64,000 nt of DNA. It comes from Gari tellinella. Its lineage: Eukaryota; Mollusca; Bivalvia; Cardiida; Psammobiidae. The translations under genes and the position numbers were made by a program. The stretch is taken from assembly GCA_922989275.2 (NCBI GenBank), contig OV277861.1, positions 51,871,623-51,935,622 on the forward strand, read 5' to 3'. The stretch's first letter is position 1; every line of letters starts with the position of its first letter. Under the pieces are notes generated by a model. That model searched no databases and had not been told where the DNA came from. It saw nothing but the letters and a program-made list of their open reading frames with translations. Of the stretch, positions 51,720 through 62,031 are shown piece after piece.

Positions 51720-52119
51720 AAGGTTTATGTTTTTAAAAAAAAAACATTACGAAGAAAGTAAAAATACTGAGCTCGACACAATATAATTTTTCAGTGAATT
51801 TACGTGACAATGTTTTTATACCGGTCATGCTTTTTAAATGTTATATGCTCGATGATGACAAAGATTTGCTTTTATTTGAGGAGTTTTGTGTGTGTGCAAA
51901 TACACCTTTTGGTTTTAAGTCCCTGTAAAACAAAAAACTCTAGATAGAGTTTGCTGAAGCTACAAGGAACAATACGATTGCTTATTTAATCGAACTTGCG
52001 TCATAGTTACTCGCCACCAAGAAACGTGGAACTAAACTATTCTTGTTTTTTAACAACAGGAAAAGGTTTTTGATTAATTATAAATATGGTTCGCCAATGA
52101 TCTTTATTGAGACATTACT
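51720..52119. other. Unassigned stretch, probably NUDT6 intron
   Basis: No repeat recognised. I looked for a Nudix-box exon on the minus strand and saw none. Confidence 0.3.
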
Positions 52120-53823
52120 TTATTATTATTATTATACCAGATTTATATAGCGCTCTTTTCACACAGGGGTAGTGCGTTCAAAAGCGCTTCACATGAAGTT
52201 ACACAAATGTACCTACACACAAGAAAAGACAAAATAACTACAATATGATCTAAAATAAACATGAATAAACATATAAAAGACAGCCCCCAAAATGGCGATC
52301 ACATTACTCTCATCAATCAGCAATGAAGCAACCGGCTTCTGATTGTCGACCGATAGAAACAATAGTAGAGCGCCCAAATGCAGGCCGCCAGGAAAAGACA
52401 AATAACTACAATTAGATATAAAATAAACATAATAAACGTACAAAAGACAGCCCCCAAAATGGCGATCACGTTACCCCATCAATCAAGAGCAACGAAGCAA
52501 ATGGCTTCTTTATGCGGACTGATAGAAATAACAGTAGAGCGCCCAATGAAGGCCACTAAACATACAGAAGACAGCCCCCAAAACGGCCATTGCACTACCT
52601 CAACAATCGAGAGCAACGAAGCAAATGGCTTCTTTATGCCGACTGATAGAAATAATAGCAGAACGCCCAATGTAACATAACTAGGAAAAATAGCATGCGA
52701 CAATAACTAAAATTTCTATAAGAGACCGAAAACCAGATAATACTCCAGAAACTCCCATTTGGACCCACAACATCTACAGCAAGAACATATCGCATAGGTA
52801 GCAGTGTTCTAATAACAAATATTAAAGTAATGTGTTTTCAGATGCTTTTTGAAAACTGCAACTGAGCTTGCATCTCTAATGTCTGATGGTAGACTGTTCC
52901 AGAGCTTTGGGGCTGCATGCATGAAACTTCTATCTCCAAACCTCACCAAACGACTCCTCGGTACAACCAGCGATACTGATTTAGTTGCAGACCGCAGCTC
53001 TCTTCGAGGTTTATACACGTCAAGCATATTGACAATGTACCTTGGAGAATCATTGCACATGGCTTTGTATGTGAGTGTCAGAATTTTGAATTCAATTCTG
53101 TGTTGAACTGGAAGCCAGTGAAGATCCTTCAAGACTGGAGTGATGTGATTGTACCGAGGGGTCCTGGTAATGATGCGGGCTGCTGTATTTTGCACACGCT
53201 GTAGTTTGCATAATGAGTTTTGGGGAATCCCATACAGCAGTGAGTTGCAGTAGTCAATTTTTGAAGTGACCAGAGAATTGATCAAGGTCTTTGTAGCTTC
53301 TGGAGAAAGGTACTGTCTAATATGACCTATCTGCCGCAGCTGTGAGTAGCCAGACCTGCACACAGCGTTAATGTGCTGTGTCATATCCATTTGGGAATCT
53401 AATCTAGCACCAAGATTCTTCACACATACTGATGGTTTGATTTTAGAGTTTCCCACTTGTACGTGAAAATCTCCAGGAACGTTAAACTTTTTTGAATGAA
53501 ACAGTATGACCTCAGTTTTGTCAGTGTTCAGCTTCAACATGTTCTGGTGCATCCATGATACTATGTCTTTTAGACACCCTTCGACTTTTGAAAGGGCTTC
53601 TTGTTGACAAGATGTGTCTTTAGGCTTAAATGACAGGTATAACTGTGAATCATCTGCATAGAAGTGATGATCCAGCTGATGATTTCTGCAAATTGAGCCG
53701 ACAGGTTTTGTGTACAAGATGTAGTTCTTCGGCCCAAGGACTGACCCCTGTGGCACACTATATTTCATTTGAACTGGGGCAGATAATTCGCCATCTACTT
53801 GTTAACCATTTTGAAACTGCTGC
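52120..53823 (-). pseudogene. 5'-truncated CR1/L2/Jockey-type LINE with reverse transcriptase C-terminal half
   Basis: A 319-codon frame (53768 to 52809, minus strand) carries reverse transcriptase motifs in order: VPQGSVLGP (block 4), FYADDSQLYLS with the YADD catalytic aspartates, KTEVILFHSKK, VKNLGARLDSQM, then a thumb and connection region with YCNSLLYGIP, RVQNTAARI, LHWLPVQHRIEFKILTLTYKAM and a C-terminal LWNSLPSDIRDA. This order is typical of the CR1/L2/Jockey group. Upstream the same frame continues (VDGELSAP, the usual segment before the PQGS block) but meets a TAA near 53798-53800. Similarity ends near 53823, so the N-terminal RT, endonuclease and ORF1 are missing. The 3' UTR (52120-52808) holds three imperfect repeats and ends in TTATATAGCGCT-like sequence and a (TAA)n tail, which reads TTATTATT on the plus strand. 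It is a dead-on-arrival insertion. Confidence 0.88.
52279..52675 (-). repeat. Three irregular tandem repeats in the LINE 3' UTR
   Basis: On the plus strand, units start with GACAGCCCCCAAAA at about 52279, 52446 and 52570. Each contains GCAACGAAGCAAATGGCTTC-like and AGAGCGCCCAA-like segments. The first unit is longer (167 bp) than the second (124 bp). Two of the units recur in the second LINE-tail copy at 62079-62465. Confidence 0.75.
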
Positions 53824-53872
53824 AGTATAAATTTAACATATATAATACAAATGCCTTGTGATGTGTATATGC

Positions 53873-54125
53873 TTCATTTACAAACAGTGTACTAGTGAAA
53901 TAGTACATTTATCTGTGCAAACAGTGGAAACCCGATCGGAAGGTTTCAAAATGAACCAATTGTCAGATTATTTGTTTTTTTTATGTAAAACACGGACTCG
54001 TTTTTACAGGAAACTCGAATTATCAAATTCATAAGTATAGTACATTTATCGTGCAGACCCTGATCAGAGGATTTCTAAAGGAACCATTTGTCAGTTTATT
54101 TGTTATTATGTAAAACATGGACTCG
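53873..54125 (-). mobile_element. L-family pieces in tandem
   Basis: TAGTACATTTATCTGTGC / TAGTACATTTATCGTGC, and TTATGTAAAACACGGACTCG / TTATGTAAAACATGGACTCG. A segment of roughly 135 bp appears twice (53897-53998 and 54036-54127). Confidence 0.6.
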
Positions 54126-54189
54126 CCCTGACTGGAAGCTCGAAATATCCTGTTCCATTTCATGTTTCAGGGGAAATTTCGACTTGATA

Positions 54190-54272
54190 ATTGTTAAAGT
54201 ATCGCGGCGACTGATCAGGATCCAAACTGTTTGCATATAATTACAATTGGGGTAAGGCCGTGCAGGGTTGAT
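54190..54272 (-). mobile_element. G1-family fragment
   Basis: GCGGCGACTGATCAGGATCC, CAAACTGTTTGCATATAATTA, GGGGTAAGGCCGTGCAGGG. Confidence 0.6.
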
Positions 54273-54288
54273 ACCTTTAAGGACAGTG

Positions 54289-54775
54289 TCTACTAAAGTA
54301 GACATTGGCAAATAGTGTATACCCTTGTGAGACACCGCGTCACGCAACATCTCATCAGGGTACAGTACAGTGGAGAATCTGTTATTCTTTCCCGTTTTTA
54401 ACGCAAACGCAAAGCACTAAAACGTAGAAAAGAACAACTTTTGGACAATTCTGATAATTCATGTTTATCTTGGTGGCAAACAGTATGGAGCCTGATCAGA
54501 CGCCGGGTTACCCGGCGTCTGATCTGGCTCCAAACTGTTTGCACGGCAAAAAATAGTTTCAGCGTAAACGCGTTTATTGGGAAAGAATAACAGATTCTCC
54601 ACTGTATGCACTGTTTGCTATTCCATATGAAATGTTCTACTGTACTGAAAACATCGCAGTGTACTAAGATCACCTTGTATATCTATAATAAAATCGTCCA
54701 GAAACCACATATGGAGATTTCATTGCAGTATTTAGACATAAATGGTTTAATGTTTGTGGAACGTTACATTGATAA
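54289..54775 (+). mobile_element. M-family element split by A copy 12
   Basis: GTGTCTACTAAAGTAGACATT, GCAAATAGTGTATACCC, GAGACACCGCGTCACGC, ATCTCATCAGGGTAC. After the A copy, GCACTGTTTGCTATTCCATAT and GGAGATTTCATTGCAGTA. Confidence 0.75.
54366..54606 (-). mobile_element. A-family MITE, young copy 12
   Basis: Minus orientation, TA ends, intact TIRs. A 9-10 bp loss removes the CGTACGCAAACG box on the left (CGTTTTTAACGCAAACGC). It lies inside one arm of the host hairpin. Confidence 0.92.
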
Positions 54776-55195
54776 TAATGGGACATATTTATGTAGCCTT
54801 TATTGCCGGCTACTAATCGTTACATTATAAAACCTGTCAGGAAGTCTAATTATTTAACATGATTGATGTGAACATTTGCACTAGAATGGAGACTGGTGCG
54901 AAATCCTTAATCCGTTAAATTTGCACTCACGGAAGTCATGGTTTTCAGCCCACGCTTTCACAGATAATATTATTGTAAAATTCCACTAACAAAACCACTC
55001 ATATAAGTTTGATTCCGGTTTTTATAACAGGTTTCCGCTTTAAGCAATATGAACAAAACTAAAAATACAACACCTTTCGTCTTATCCTGAGTGGTCCTTT
55101 TAACGGGAAAGCGTGGTTAAGATTTGACAGATCATTTTAGAAACTTCCTTACGAAGGAATTCCATTATGTTATGATTGTTGCACTTCAACTAATT
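54776..55195. other. Unassigned stretch
   Basis: No gene or repeat recognised. Confidence 0.3.
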
Positions 55196-55577
55196 TAACC
55201 CTAGTGACAAAAATGCGTAATTTATTAAAAGTGTATCGTTCAATAGTACACTTGATTTATGAAAACAACAGGGCTTCCAAAAGTCGATCATGAAAAATAC
55301 TATGATTTCCAATTCTTCTAATTTTTAGGCGCGATAACTTAAAGCATGTTGAAAGTAAAGTTTACTTTTAGTCTGATTTAGGTTCTACCTGCTAGGATAA
55401 AAGTCAGAAGATTTCGGAAAAGTCAGGAGAAATGGCAGCACTGAAACTAGTGTAAGAATCCTTTGATCACAATCTGCACTATCATTTTCAGTCCCAAAGT
55501 TAAATTATAGTGAAAAACATGAACCAGCCTAAGGATTAATGGTCCATTTTAAGTTTCAAGGGTTTGATCTCTTTAAC
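55196..55577 (-). mobile_element. L-family element split by an E MITE
   Basis: TTAACCCTAGTGACAAAAATG, AATAGTACACTTGATTTATG before. After the E copy, GTAAGAATCCTTTGATCAC, AATCTGCACTATC and TTTAAGTTTCAAGGG. Confidence 0.6.
55269..55443 (+). mobile_element. E-family MITE 4
   Basis: CAGGGCTTCCAAAAGTCG left, GAGAAATGGCAGCACTG right. AAACAA precedes and AAACTA follows. The beta hairpin is reduced to GCATGTTGAAAGTAAAGTTTA. Confidence 0.75.
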
Positions 55578-55774
55578 TCGAATGATCCGAAATAATTGAG
55601 AAAAAAACCCCACGACATTGTCTTCAGATCACCATAAATATAACTATCATGACATCTTCCAGCAATCGCATGGAGTTCATAACAACATCCAGGCATAAAT
55701 GTTCTAATACAAATGACATCCTAGATGTATCTCGTACATACGCAGACAACTTTCTGCAATATCATTTAGAAGTC

Positions 55775-55955
55775 CATACAGGGAGTATTGCAAAAACAAA
55801 AGTATTTATTTCTGCATTAAACCCTATGGTGTCACTACTTATCCGTCTCTCCGAGACGATTCTAATGTATAGTAACACCAGTGGATTTTGTGCTGAATTA
55901 AGTGAGATACTATTGGATTTATTCAGTTCACTCCTTCTTTTCTGGAGTCTTGACT
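55775..55955 (+). mobile_element. J-family MITE, worn
   Basis: TTTATTTCTGCATTAAACCC, TATGGTGTCACTACTTATCC hairpin and mirror, TGCTGAATTAAGTGAG, CTCCTTCTTTTCTGGAG. Confidence 0.65.
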
Positions 55956-56009
55956 ATTATTTTGCAATAAACAACAAAAAGTCCTTACAAAATCAAATTC
56001 GTCTCTGAA

Positions 56010-56219
56010 GAAAGTGAATAACTCATTGGCCCTTTGAAACTTCAAATGGACAATTCCTGTTTCCATTGTGGTTGGTTCATAGTATGTTTCCAAACCACGA
56101 AAGTGAAAATCCTGGTCAGAGGGCTCCTCTAAGAGCCATCCGGTAAAAGTCTACACTATTTGCATAAAAACTCGTTTGTAAAGTACAAGTATACTCGTCG
56201 GCACGATGCAATGGATTAA
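56010..56219 (+). mobile_element. L-family element
   Basis: TTTGAAACTTCAAATGGACA, GGTCAGAGGGCTCCTC/TAAGAGCC tip, GTCTACACTATTTGC, end GATGCAATGGATTAA. Confidence 0.7.
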
Positions 56220-56392
56220 CCCTTTCCTCCCTAAAACCTCAAGTGGACAACCTCAGTTTCCAAATAAGTCAAGTCCTTTTTTGACTATTCGTCAGTGTAT
56301 TTCAATATGACACACAGTGCAGATCCTGATCTGAAGTACACTATTCACAGGTACACTTATTGCAAATAACGTGCACATACTTGTCTCCACTG
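56216..56392 (+). mobile_element. L-family element, adjacent second copy
   Basis: It shares the TTAA of the previous copy. TTAACCCTTTCCTCCCTAAAA, CACAGTGCAGATCCTGATC, then the hairpin is lost and ACACTATTCACAGGTACAC follows. Confidence 0.6.
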
Positions 56393-56474
56393 TTTTTCAT
56401 TTTATATTAAATGTTATTATATACCTATCGATGATTTATAGACATTTCTCAGATAATTTTCATATCGTCACAGT

Positions 56475-56500
56475 TGATATCATCACTAGTGATGATATCA
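56475..56500. repeat. Perfect 26-bp palindrome
   Basis: Symmetric about ACTAGT at 56485-56490, with GATATCATC on the left and GATGATATC on the right. TGACGTCACATCACAATA follows. No other copy seen. Confidence 0.85.
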
Positions 56501-56813
56501 CTTTTTGTGACGTCACATCACAATATCTTTAGTCACGTTGCGCATAAACAATTAATTTTGTTTGTTTTTCTGTAAAATGTATATAATAAATAGAACAAGA
56601 GGGCCATGGCCCTTAATTCGCTCACCTGAGGTCATTGTGCCTTAGCTTAATAGGCAAGACAACATTTTAATATAGCTGTAAATGGAATTATCTTCCAGAC
56701 AAAAAAAACATGACAAATTGGAATAACTTAAAAAAATATTGTTGGCAGAGTTATGGCCCTTATCCATGACACTTCTTCTTATCAAGCTACATGTATTTCC
56801 ATATGATTATTTA

Positions 56814-56982
56814 TTGCGCACTCTGCTTTACTTTCAACCTGCTTTAAGTTATCATCTACTAAGATATAGATACTATTTCTTATATCTTACATGTTTATGA
56901 CTATATAAAGTGGAATTATTTTCTTTAGAGGAGGAATAAATTAAAGGCGTAAAAAGGCATATGTATGGGGTAATGGGTTAAC
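56814..56982 (+). mobile_element. D-family right half
   Basis: GCGCACTCTGCTTTACTTTC, AACCTGCTTTAAGTTATC, GGAGGAATAAATTAAAGGCG, GGGGTAATGGGTTAA. Confidence 0.75.
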
Positions 56983-57647
56983 ATCAGTAGAACTGGAGTT
57001 ATCTCAAAGACAAGAAAATATGACACTGGGAAATATCTCAAAATTGACATTGACCTTTGTACGACATGACCCAAGTTATAAAGTTTCTAACTTTAACAAA
57101 GTTATGGCTAAGATTAAAGTTGTGGACTGACAGACAAACAAATGGACAAACAGACAAAAAAGCAGACAGACAAAAACAATATGCCCCCAACTGCAGGGCA
57201 TAAATATATAGCAGACACACCACCATATGCAACCTCATCAGCTGACCAGCTGACCTGAGTTCAGTTATGTAACTCTGCCAGTAGGAAATTTGGCTAGGGT
57301 CTAACTCTTATATAATGCTGAATTGCTGTCTGCTATACATATTTTGAATATTAAACATATGTATAAATATGGCAAAAGACATAATTACATAACTGTCAGT
57401 GGATCACTTCCAGACCCTGTTTCTCTAAGTATGAAGCAGACTGATCCATTTCTAAACTTTAGCAGACAACATGTTCAGCTAAGACCATCAGTTCAGTGGC
57501 TGAGGTCAAATACTGGGCAGTATGGTAGAATTAGCAACTGCTCTGTGGGCTTACCCTTACCAGACTGAAATGATATCTGCTTAAAACCTACTGTATGCGA
57601 AAAATGACAAATAAAAGAATTTAGAACATGTTCAGTTGGTAAATGAG

Positions 57648-57720
57648 TACCAATAGTTTGGATCCAAATTAGATGCAGCATTATGTTGCATCTGATCTGG
57701 ATCCAAAATGTTTGCAAATA
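57648..57720 (+). repeat. G-type alpha hairpin
   Basis: AGTTTGGATCCAAATTAGATG / CATCTGATCTGGATCCAAAA, with the core changed to GCAGCATTATGTTGC. Confidence 0.7.
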
Positions 57721-58255
57721 GTGGCTATTTGCCCTTAGTATATTAAGAGTAACTCAGGTAAAATACAGTTCTGCTTTTGTTTCATCAAAAATACTGTGAA
57801 ACCTGCCTAGAGCAGCACTTAAACTGTGCAGGGTGGCGTCAAGTGTGACCCTAGTAGGAATTTCATTTTAACAAACTATAGAGGGATCGACCAGGAGATT
57901 CTACTGTAAAATTATCAAAGCTTAGGGCCTAGTAGTTTTTAGCAAGAAGATTTTTTAAAGTTTTTTGCTTTTTCAAGCAGAGTTTTTGCTTTTTCTCTTT
58001 CATTTGGACAACTTCTGTAGAGAAACATCCAAGGAACATCATGAGCAGTTTGAATCCGCCCTACAATCCCCGGGTTCAGAGGAGAAGTCGTTTGAAGTAA
58101 AAGTGAACGGACAGACGGACAGACGTACTACGGACAATGAGCGGTCACAATAGCTCACCTTGAGCCTTCGGCTCAGGTGAGCTAAAAACCAATTCCTTTG
58201 AATAGATATAACAACCCATTCTCGTGATATATTTTTCATATCAATCCGATTAAAT

Positions 58256-58340
58256 TACTTTAACTTATTCCTCTTTGAAACTTCAAATGGACAATTCCAT
58301 TTTCCAATTAAGCAATATAAGTTGAGGGCCTTATGGAAGA
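58256..58340 (+). mobile_element. L-family left fragment
   Basis: TTAACTTATTCCTCTTTGAAA and CAAATGGACAATTCCATTTT, then lost. Confidence 0.5.
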
Positions 58341-58567
58341 TTGATCTTTATCAAATGAGCTCTCTCGTTAAATAAAGTTTTATTATTATTATTTTTATTA
58401 TTATACTTGACTAATTTTCATCGGGTTACTACTATTAATTTCCTGTAGTTCAAGGAGCTTGGTCGAAATGTCGTGACATCGGAGTTCGCTTTAATTATCA
58501 GTATGAATGAGTGTGACATAGGTGCGTAATTTACACAATACATCCAGGCAAATAAGGTAATTCTATA

Positions 58568-58770
58568 TACAGTAAAACCTCTCTATTACGACCACTAAAC
58601 GAATGCTAATTGATTGTATAAAAGACATGTGACAGCTTAAAACGAGGCTACAGTCAAATAGAAAGCTTCTAATGGAGTTTTCTGTTTTACTGGCACCTTA
58701 CCTTAAGCTGTCACCTTCCGTAAACACCTTACCTAATAATAAATACAATTTTGCGGTCATAACAGAGTCC
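58568..58770 (+). mobile_element. F-family MITE 5
   Basis: TACAGTAAAACCTCTCTATTA left, TTTTGCGGTCATAACAGAGT right, hairpin CTACAGTCAAATAGAAAGC and mirror. Confidence 0.82.
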
Positions 58771-59113
58771 AATATATAAGCATGGTACTTGTCATTAATG
58801 GGTAAATAGGGAATCTATAACAGGAAAGGACACAGAAAAGGTAACATTCAGAGAGGGCAATGTGTTCGGTGGCAAAAACGCTACAATGTAAAACAAAACA
58901 TTGCACTGCATCTGTTCGTGGTCTGATAATTATGTAAATGATAACCGCAACGAAAAGTGACATTCGCAAGTTTTGCCATGATGGAGTAGTTTAAGACATT
59001 CCTCAAATAAAGACTTCCTTAATGAACATACTGATAGCGATGATAAAAGAGAAGAAACTCTTAAAGACGATCAAACACGTGCATGGGCAGTTTATAATAC
59101 ACCACTGACAAAT
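58771..59113. other. Unassigned stretch
   Basis: No gene or repeat recognised. Confidence 0.3.
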
Positions 59114-59350
59114 ACAGTAAATACGACCTTATTTTTTGCCAATAAACGCGTTTATACAAACGCTAAACTAATCATTTCAATTGCAAAACATTTAAAAACG
59201 ACCTTATTCTTTGTCAATAAACAAGTTATACAAACGCTAAAATAATCATTTCAATTGCAAAATATTTAAATACAACCTTATTTTTGTCAATAAACGCGTT
59301 TATACAAACGCTAAAATAAGCATTTAAATTGAAGCCTGATCAGACGCCGG
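59114..59350 (+). repeat. Triplicated left half of an A' MITE
   Basis: Three head-to-tail units of about 75 bp (starting near 59122, 59197, 59272). Each has ACCTTATTNTTTG, AATAAACGCG, ACAAACGCTAAA and CATTTCAATTGCAAAA. The last runs into GAAGCCTGATCAGACGCCGG, half an alpha hairpin. Confidence 0.85.
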
Positions 59351-59523
59351 CAGGATATTTTTGGGAATAATTATTACCTATACGCCTGGAATCCGAAATG
59401 TTCGCGTCAACTCACTGTATATTGGAATTTTTGCATATACAAATGTATATATAAATGAAACAAATTGTACAATCAATGTTTCATTCAATTTAGTTGACCA
59501 GGAAACATAATCATACACATATG

Positions 59524-59716
59524 CAGGGCTCCAGATAACAGTAGTTTTTTAAAAAACTTAAATCTTTATTTCTGTACTAAACCCTATGGTGTTACTGCTC
59601 GTTAGAATCGTCTCTTCGATGCGATTCTTACGAGTAGTAGCACCATAGGATTGGTGCTGAAATGAGTGAGCAAATATTGAATTTGTTCAATTAACTTCCT
59701 CTTAACTAGAGCCCTG
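59524..59716 (-). mobile_element. J-family MITE 3
   Basis: CAGGGCTCCAGATAACAG left, CTTAACTAGAGCCCTG right. CATATG on both sides (59518-59523 and 59717-59722) is an exact 6-bp duplication. Hairpin ACTGCTCGTTAGAATCGTC and mirror. Confidence 0.9.
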
Positions 59717-59912
59717 CATATGTCCACATAAAGTGTTCCTCATTTGATTACATATTATCCATGATTTATGCCATGCTTTACAAGGATACCTTATAACTTA
59801 ATTTCTTTAGCAATTGTTTTTTCAGTGATAATTGGGAAAATAGATGTCTACATGCAACATTTCGAGCCCGTTAGTCATTCATCAATAGCACATGCAAACG
59901 TTAGACAAAGCA

Positions 59913-60160
59913 GGGCCCGTTTCATAAAACTTCGTACGACAAATGTTGTTGTATGTCAGATTAAAAAAGTTTCAATAAATTATAATTATTTATTTCTCAA
60001 TCTAATCCTGTCTTATGACATATCTTTGGAATCGTCTTGAAAAGACGATTCCAAAGATATGTCACAAGACAGGATTAGATACAGAAATCATGAATTAAAA
60101 TGTATTTTAAAGTTTTAACTTACGAAATTTTTTGTCGTACGAAGTTTTATGAAACGGGCC
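59913..60160 (+). mobile_element. I-family MITE 5, full length
   Basis: GGGCCCGTTTCATAAAACTTC left, GAAGTTTTATGAAACGGGCC right. Nearly perfect central palindrome around GGAATCGTCTTGAAAAGACG. Confidence 0.93.
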
Positions 60161-60324
60161 TGATTCTTATTAGCTCCTATACAGGAATGCCTGCTCTGGG
60201 TCTACTTTGCAAAACGATGAAAATGCATGAATGTCAAGTACAGGATAATTAACTAATTATAGGCATTACGATTGAAATGTTCCTAAAGGAGCATTATGAA
60301 GAGGGTCTGCAATGCGTGTTATTC

Positions 60325-60493
60325 CGGTGCTCCAGATAAGAGGATGTAAATGGAACAAATCAAACATTTTCTCACTCATTTCAGCAACAAATCCTATGGT
60401 GTTACTACTCATTAGAATCGTCTCGACATCATAGGGTTTAGTGCAGAAATAAATATTTTAGATTTCGAAATACTCCCCTTATCTGGAGCCCTA
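60325..60493 (+). mobile_element. J-family MITE 4
   Basis: GGTGCTCCAGATAAGAGG left, CCCCTTATCTGGAGCCCTA right. Hairpin shortened (ATTAGAATCGTCTCGACATC). Confidence 0.8.
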
Positions 60494-60890
60494 TTATTCT
60501 ACAAAGAACCCCTCTTCATGTAAATAGTCGGAGGCTGAAACTTTCCGTTATGTCGCGTGTCATCAATTAAATCACGAATGTCAATGCTCAATTACTTCAA
60601 TACAATGAGGAAATATGAAAATTGCAGACATTTATTTTTTTTACTTTTCCTGAAGAAAGTCGATCAGTCAAAAAGAGGTCTTCCGTGTTTAAATATAGTA
60701 CACACCTATCAATCAAGCCCGGCGCATGCCCAATGAGGACAAACTAGCAACCATACATCATTTCCCCACAAATTAATTAAGACCTAGTGTGAAAGTTTTG
60801 TCATACACCATGAAAAAAACCCAATGTACTTGACACAGCGAATGCAGTGACAGACGGTGGGGGTGCTACGGATTGGTGAAGTTATGCAAA
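60494..60890. other. Unassigned stretch
   Basis: No gene or repeat recognised. Confidence 0.3.
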
Positions 60891-61128
60891 TATAGTGGAG
60901 AAAATATTATTCTTTCCCAACAAACGCTTTAACGCTTAAACTATATTTATGATTGCAAACAGTTTGGAGCCTGATCAGACGCCGGGTAACCCGGCGTCTG
61001 ATCAGGCTCCAACCTGTTTGCCACTCAGATTAAAATGAAAGTAGAATTGTTAACAATCTGTCATTTTCTTCGTTCTATTACAATGCGTTTGCGTTTAAAC
61101 GGGAAATAATGACGTTTTCTCCACTGTA
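60891..61128 (+). mobile_element. A'-family MITE
   Basis: TATAGTGGAGAAAATATTATT left, GACGTTTTCTCCACTGTA right, perfect hairpin with GGAGCCTGATC/GATCAGGCTCC arms. Confidence 0.88.
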
Positions 61129-61160
61129 ATGTAACGTTACATCTGGTGTTTTTCCTAACA

Positions 61161-61414
61161 TTAACTCATTCCTCCATGAAACTTCAAAATGATCAATTCT
61201 AATTTCTGTGTAAATTTAGTCTCCTTTTGACTTATTTTTGGTTGCTTTTGCCATGTTTCAAAACTACAAAGAGTGCAGACCCTAATCAGAAGGCTCCTTA
61301 AGGAGCCCTCTGATCAGGGCCTTCATGGTTTGCATAATTATAACAAGTGTACTTTTCACAGGTACATTGTCCATTAAGGACGCCTACACCTGTTACTAGG
61401 GGTCAATGGGTTAA
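61161..61414 (+). mobile_element. L-family element, full length
   Basis: TTAACTCATTCCTCCATGAAA start, GGGGTCAATGGGTTAA end, hairpin GGCTCCTTAAGGAGCC, ACAAGTGTACTTTTCACAGG. Confidence 0.88.
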
Positions 61415-61466
61415 ACCAATGCAGTTTGTTTCATATTCAGTATGCAAACGACAAAAATTCTATGAA

Positions 61467-61521
61467 GCATCTTGGGATTTGTCCGACTTGTTAACTTGCC
61501 TTCATCTCTTTCACTAGGCTA
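61467..61521 (+). repeat. 55-bp direct duplication, left copy
   Basis: GCATCTTGGGATTTGTCC to CTTTCACTAGGCTA, abutting A copy 13. Identical to the right copy; one more A on the left may extend it to 56 bp. Confidence 0.95.
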
Positions 61522-61768
61522 CAGTGGAGAATCTGTTATTCTTCCCAATAAACGCGTTAACGCTAAAACTATTATTTGCAGTGCAAACAGTTTGGAGCCA
61601 GATCAGACGCCGGGTAACCCGGCGTCTGATCAGGCTCCAAACTGTTTGCCACCAAGATAAACAAGAATTATCAGAATTGTCCAAAAATTGTTCTTTTCTA
61701 CGTTTTAGCGCTTTGCGTTTGCGTACGTTTGCGTTTAAACGGGAAAGAATAACAGATTCTCCACTGTA
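61520..61768 (+). mobile_element. A-family MITE, young copy 13
   Basis: Full length, TA ends, near-consensus. One T is missing in the left TIR (TTATTCTTCCC). Flanked by 55-bp direct duplications. Confidence 0.93.
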
Positions 61769-61823
61769 GCATCTTGGGATTTGTCCGACTTGTTAACTTG
61801 CCTTCATCTCTTTCACTAGGCTA
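61769..61823 (+). repeat. 55-bp direct duplication, right copy
   Basis: Same segment as 61467-61521, directly after the A copy. Confidence 0.95.
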
Positions 61824-61849
61824 ACATTATTGTGTGATCGCCTGCTTAA

Positions 61850-62001
61850 AACCCATTTAAGCCCATTGTACTATTTGGCACTCAAATTAACAAACTCTCG
61901 TAATTTTTTTTCAAAATATTGCCACTTTTCTACTTTTAGTGCAATGCGTTAGCGTTTCGTTTGCGTTTAAACGGGAAAGAATAATGTCTTCTCCATGATA
62001 T
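61850..62001 (+). mobile_element. A'-family right half
   Basis: TATTTGGCACTCAAATTAAC, CGTTTGCGTTTAAACGGGAA, AATAATGTCTTCTCCATGA. Confidence 0.7.
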
Positions 62002-62031
62002 GTGTGTAAATAAAGAAGAAATTATCTCTTA

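Larger units (their letters stand above)
56595..58188 (+). repeat. Bivalve-type GCTCACCTGAG repeat with nested MITEs
   Basis: It begins ACAAGAGGGCCATGGCCCTT and TTCGCTCACCTGAGG, and ends CAATAGCTCACCTTGAGCC and GGCTCAGGTGAGCTAAAAA. GACAGACAAACAAATGGAC/ACAATATGCCCCCAACTGC (57125-57200) and GGACAGACGGACAGACG (58105) are typical parts of such repeats. It may be several overlapping insertions rather than one unit. Confidence 0.6.

Noticed and set aside
55649..56008. A 119-codon plus-strand frame as a gene.
   Set aside because: Its second half is the translated J-family MITE at 55775-55955, and the first half has no recognisable motif.
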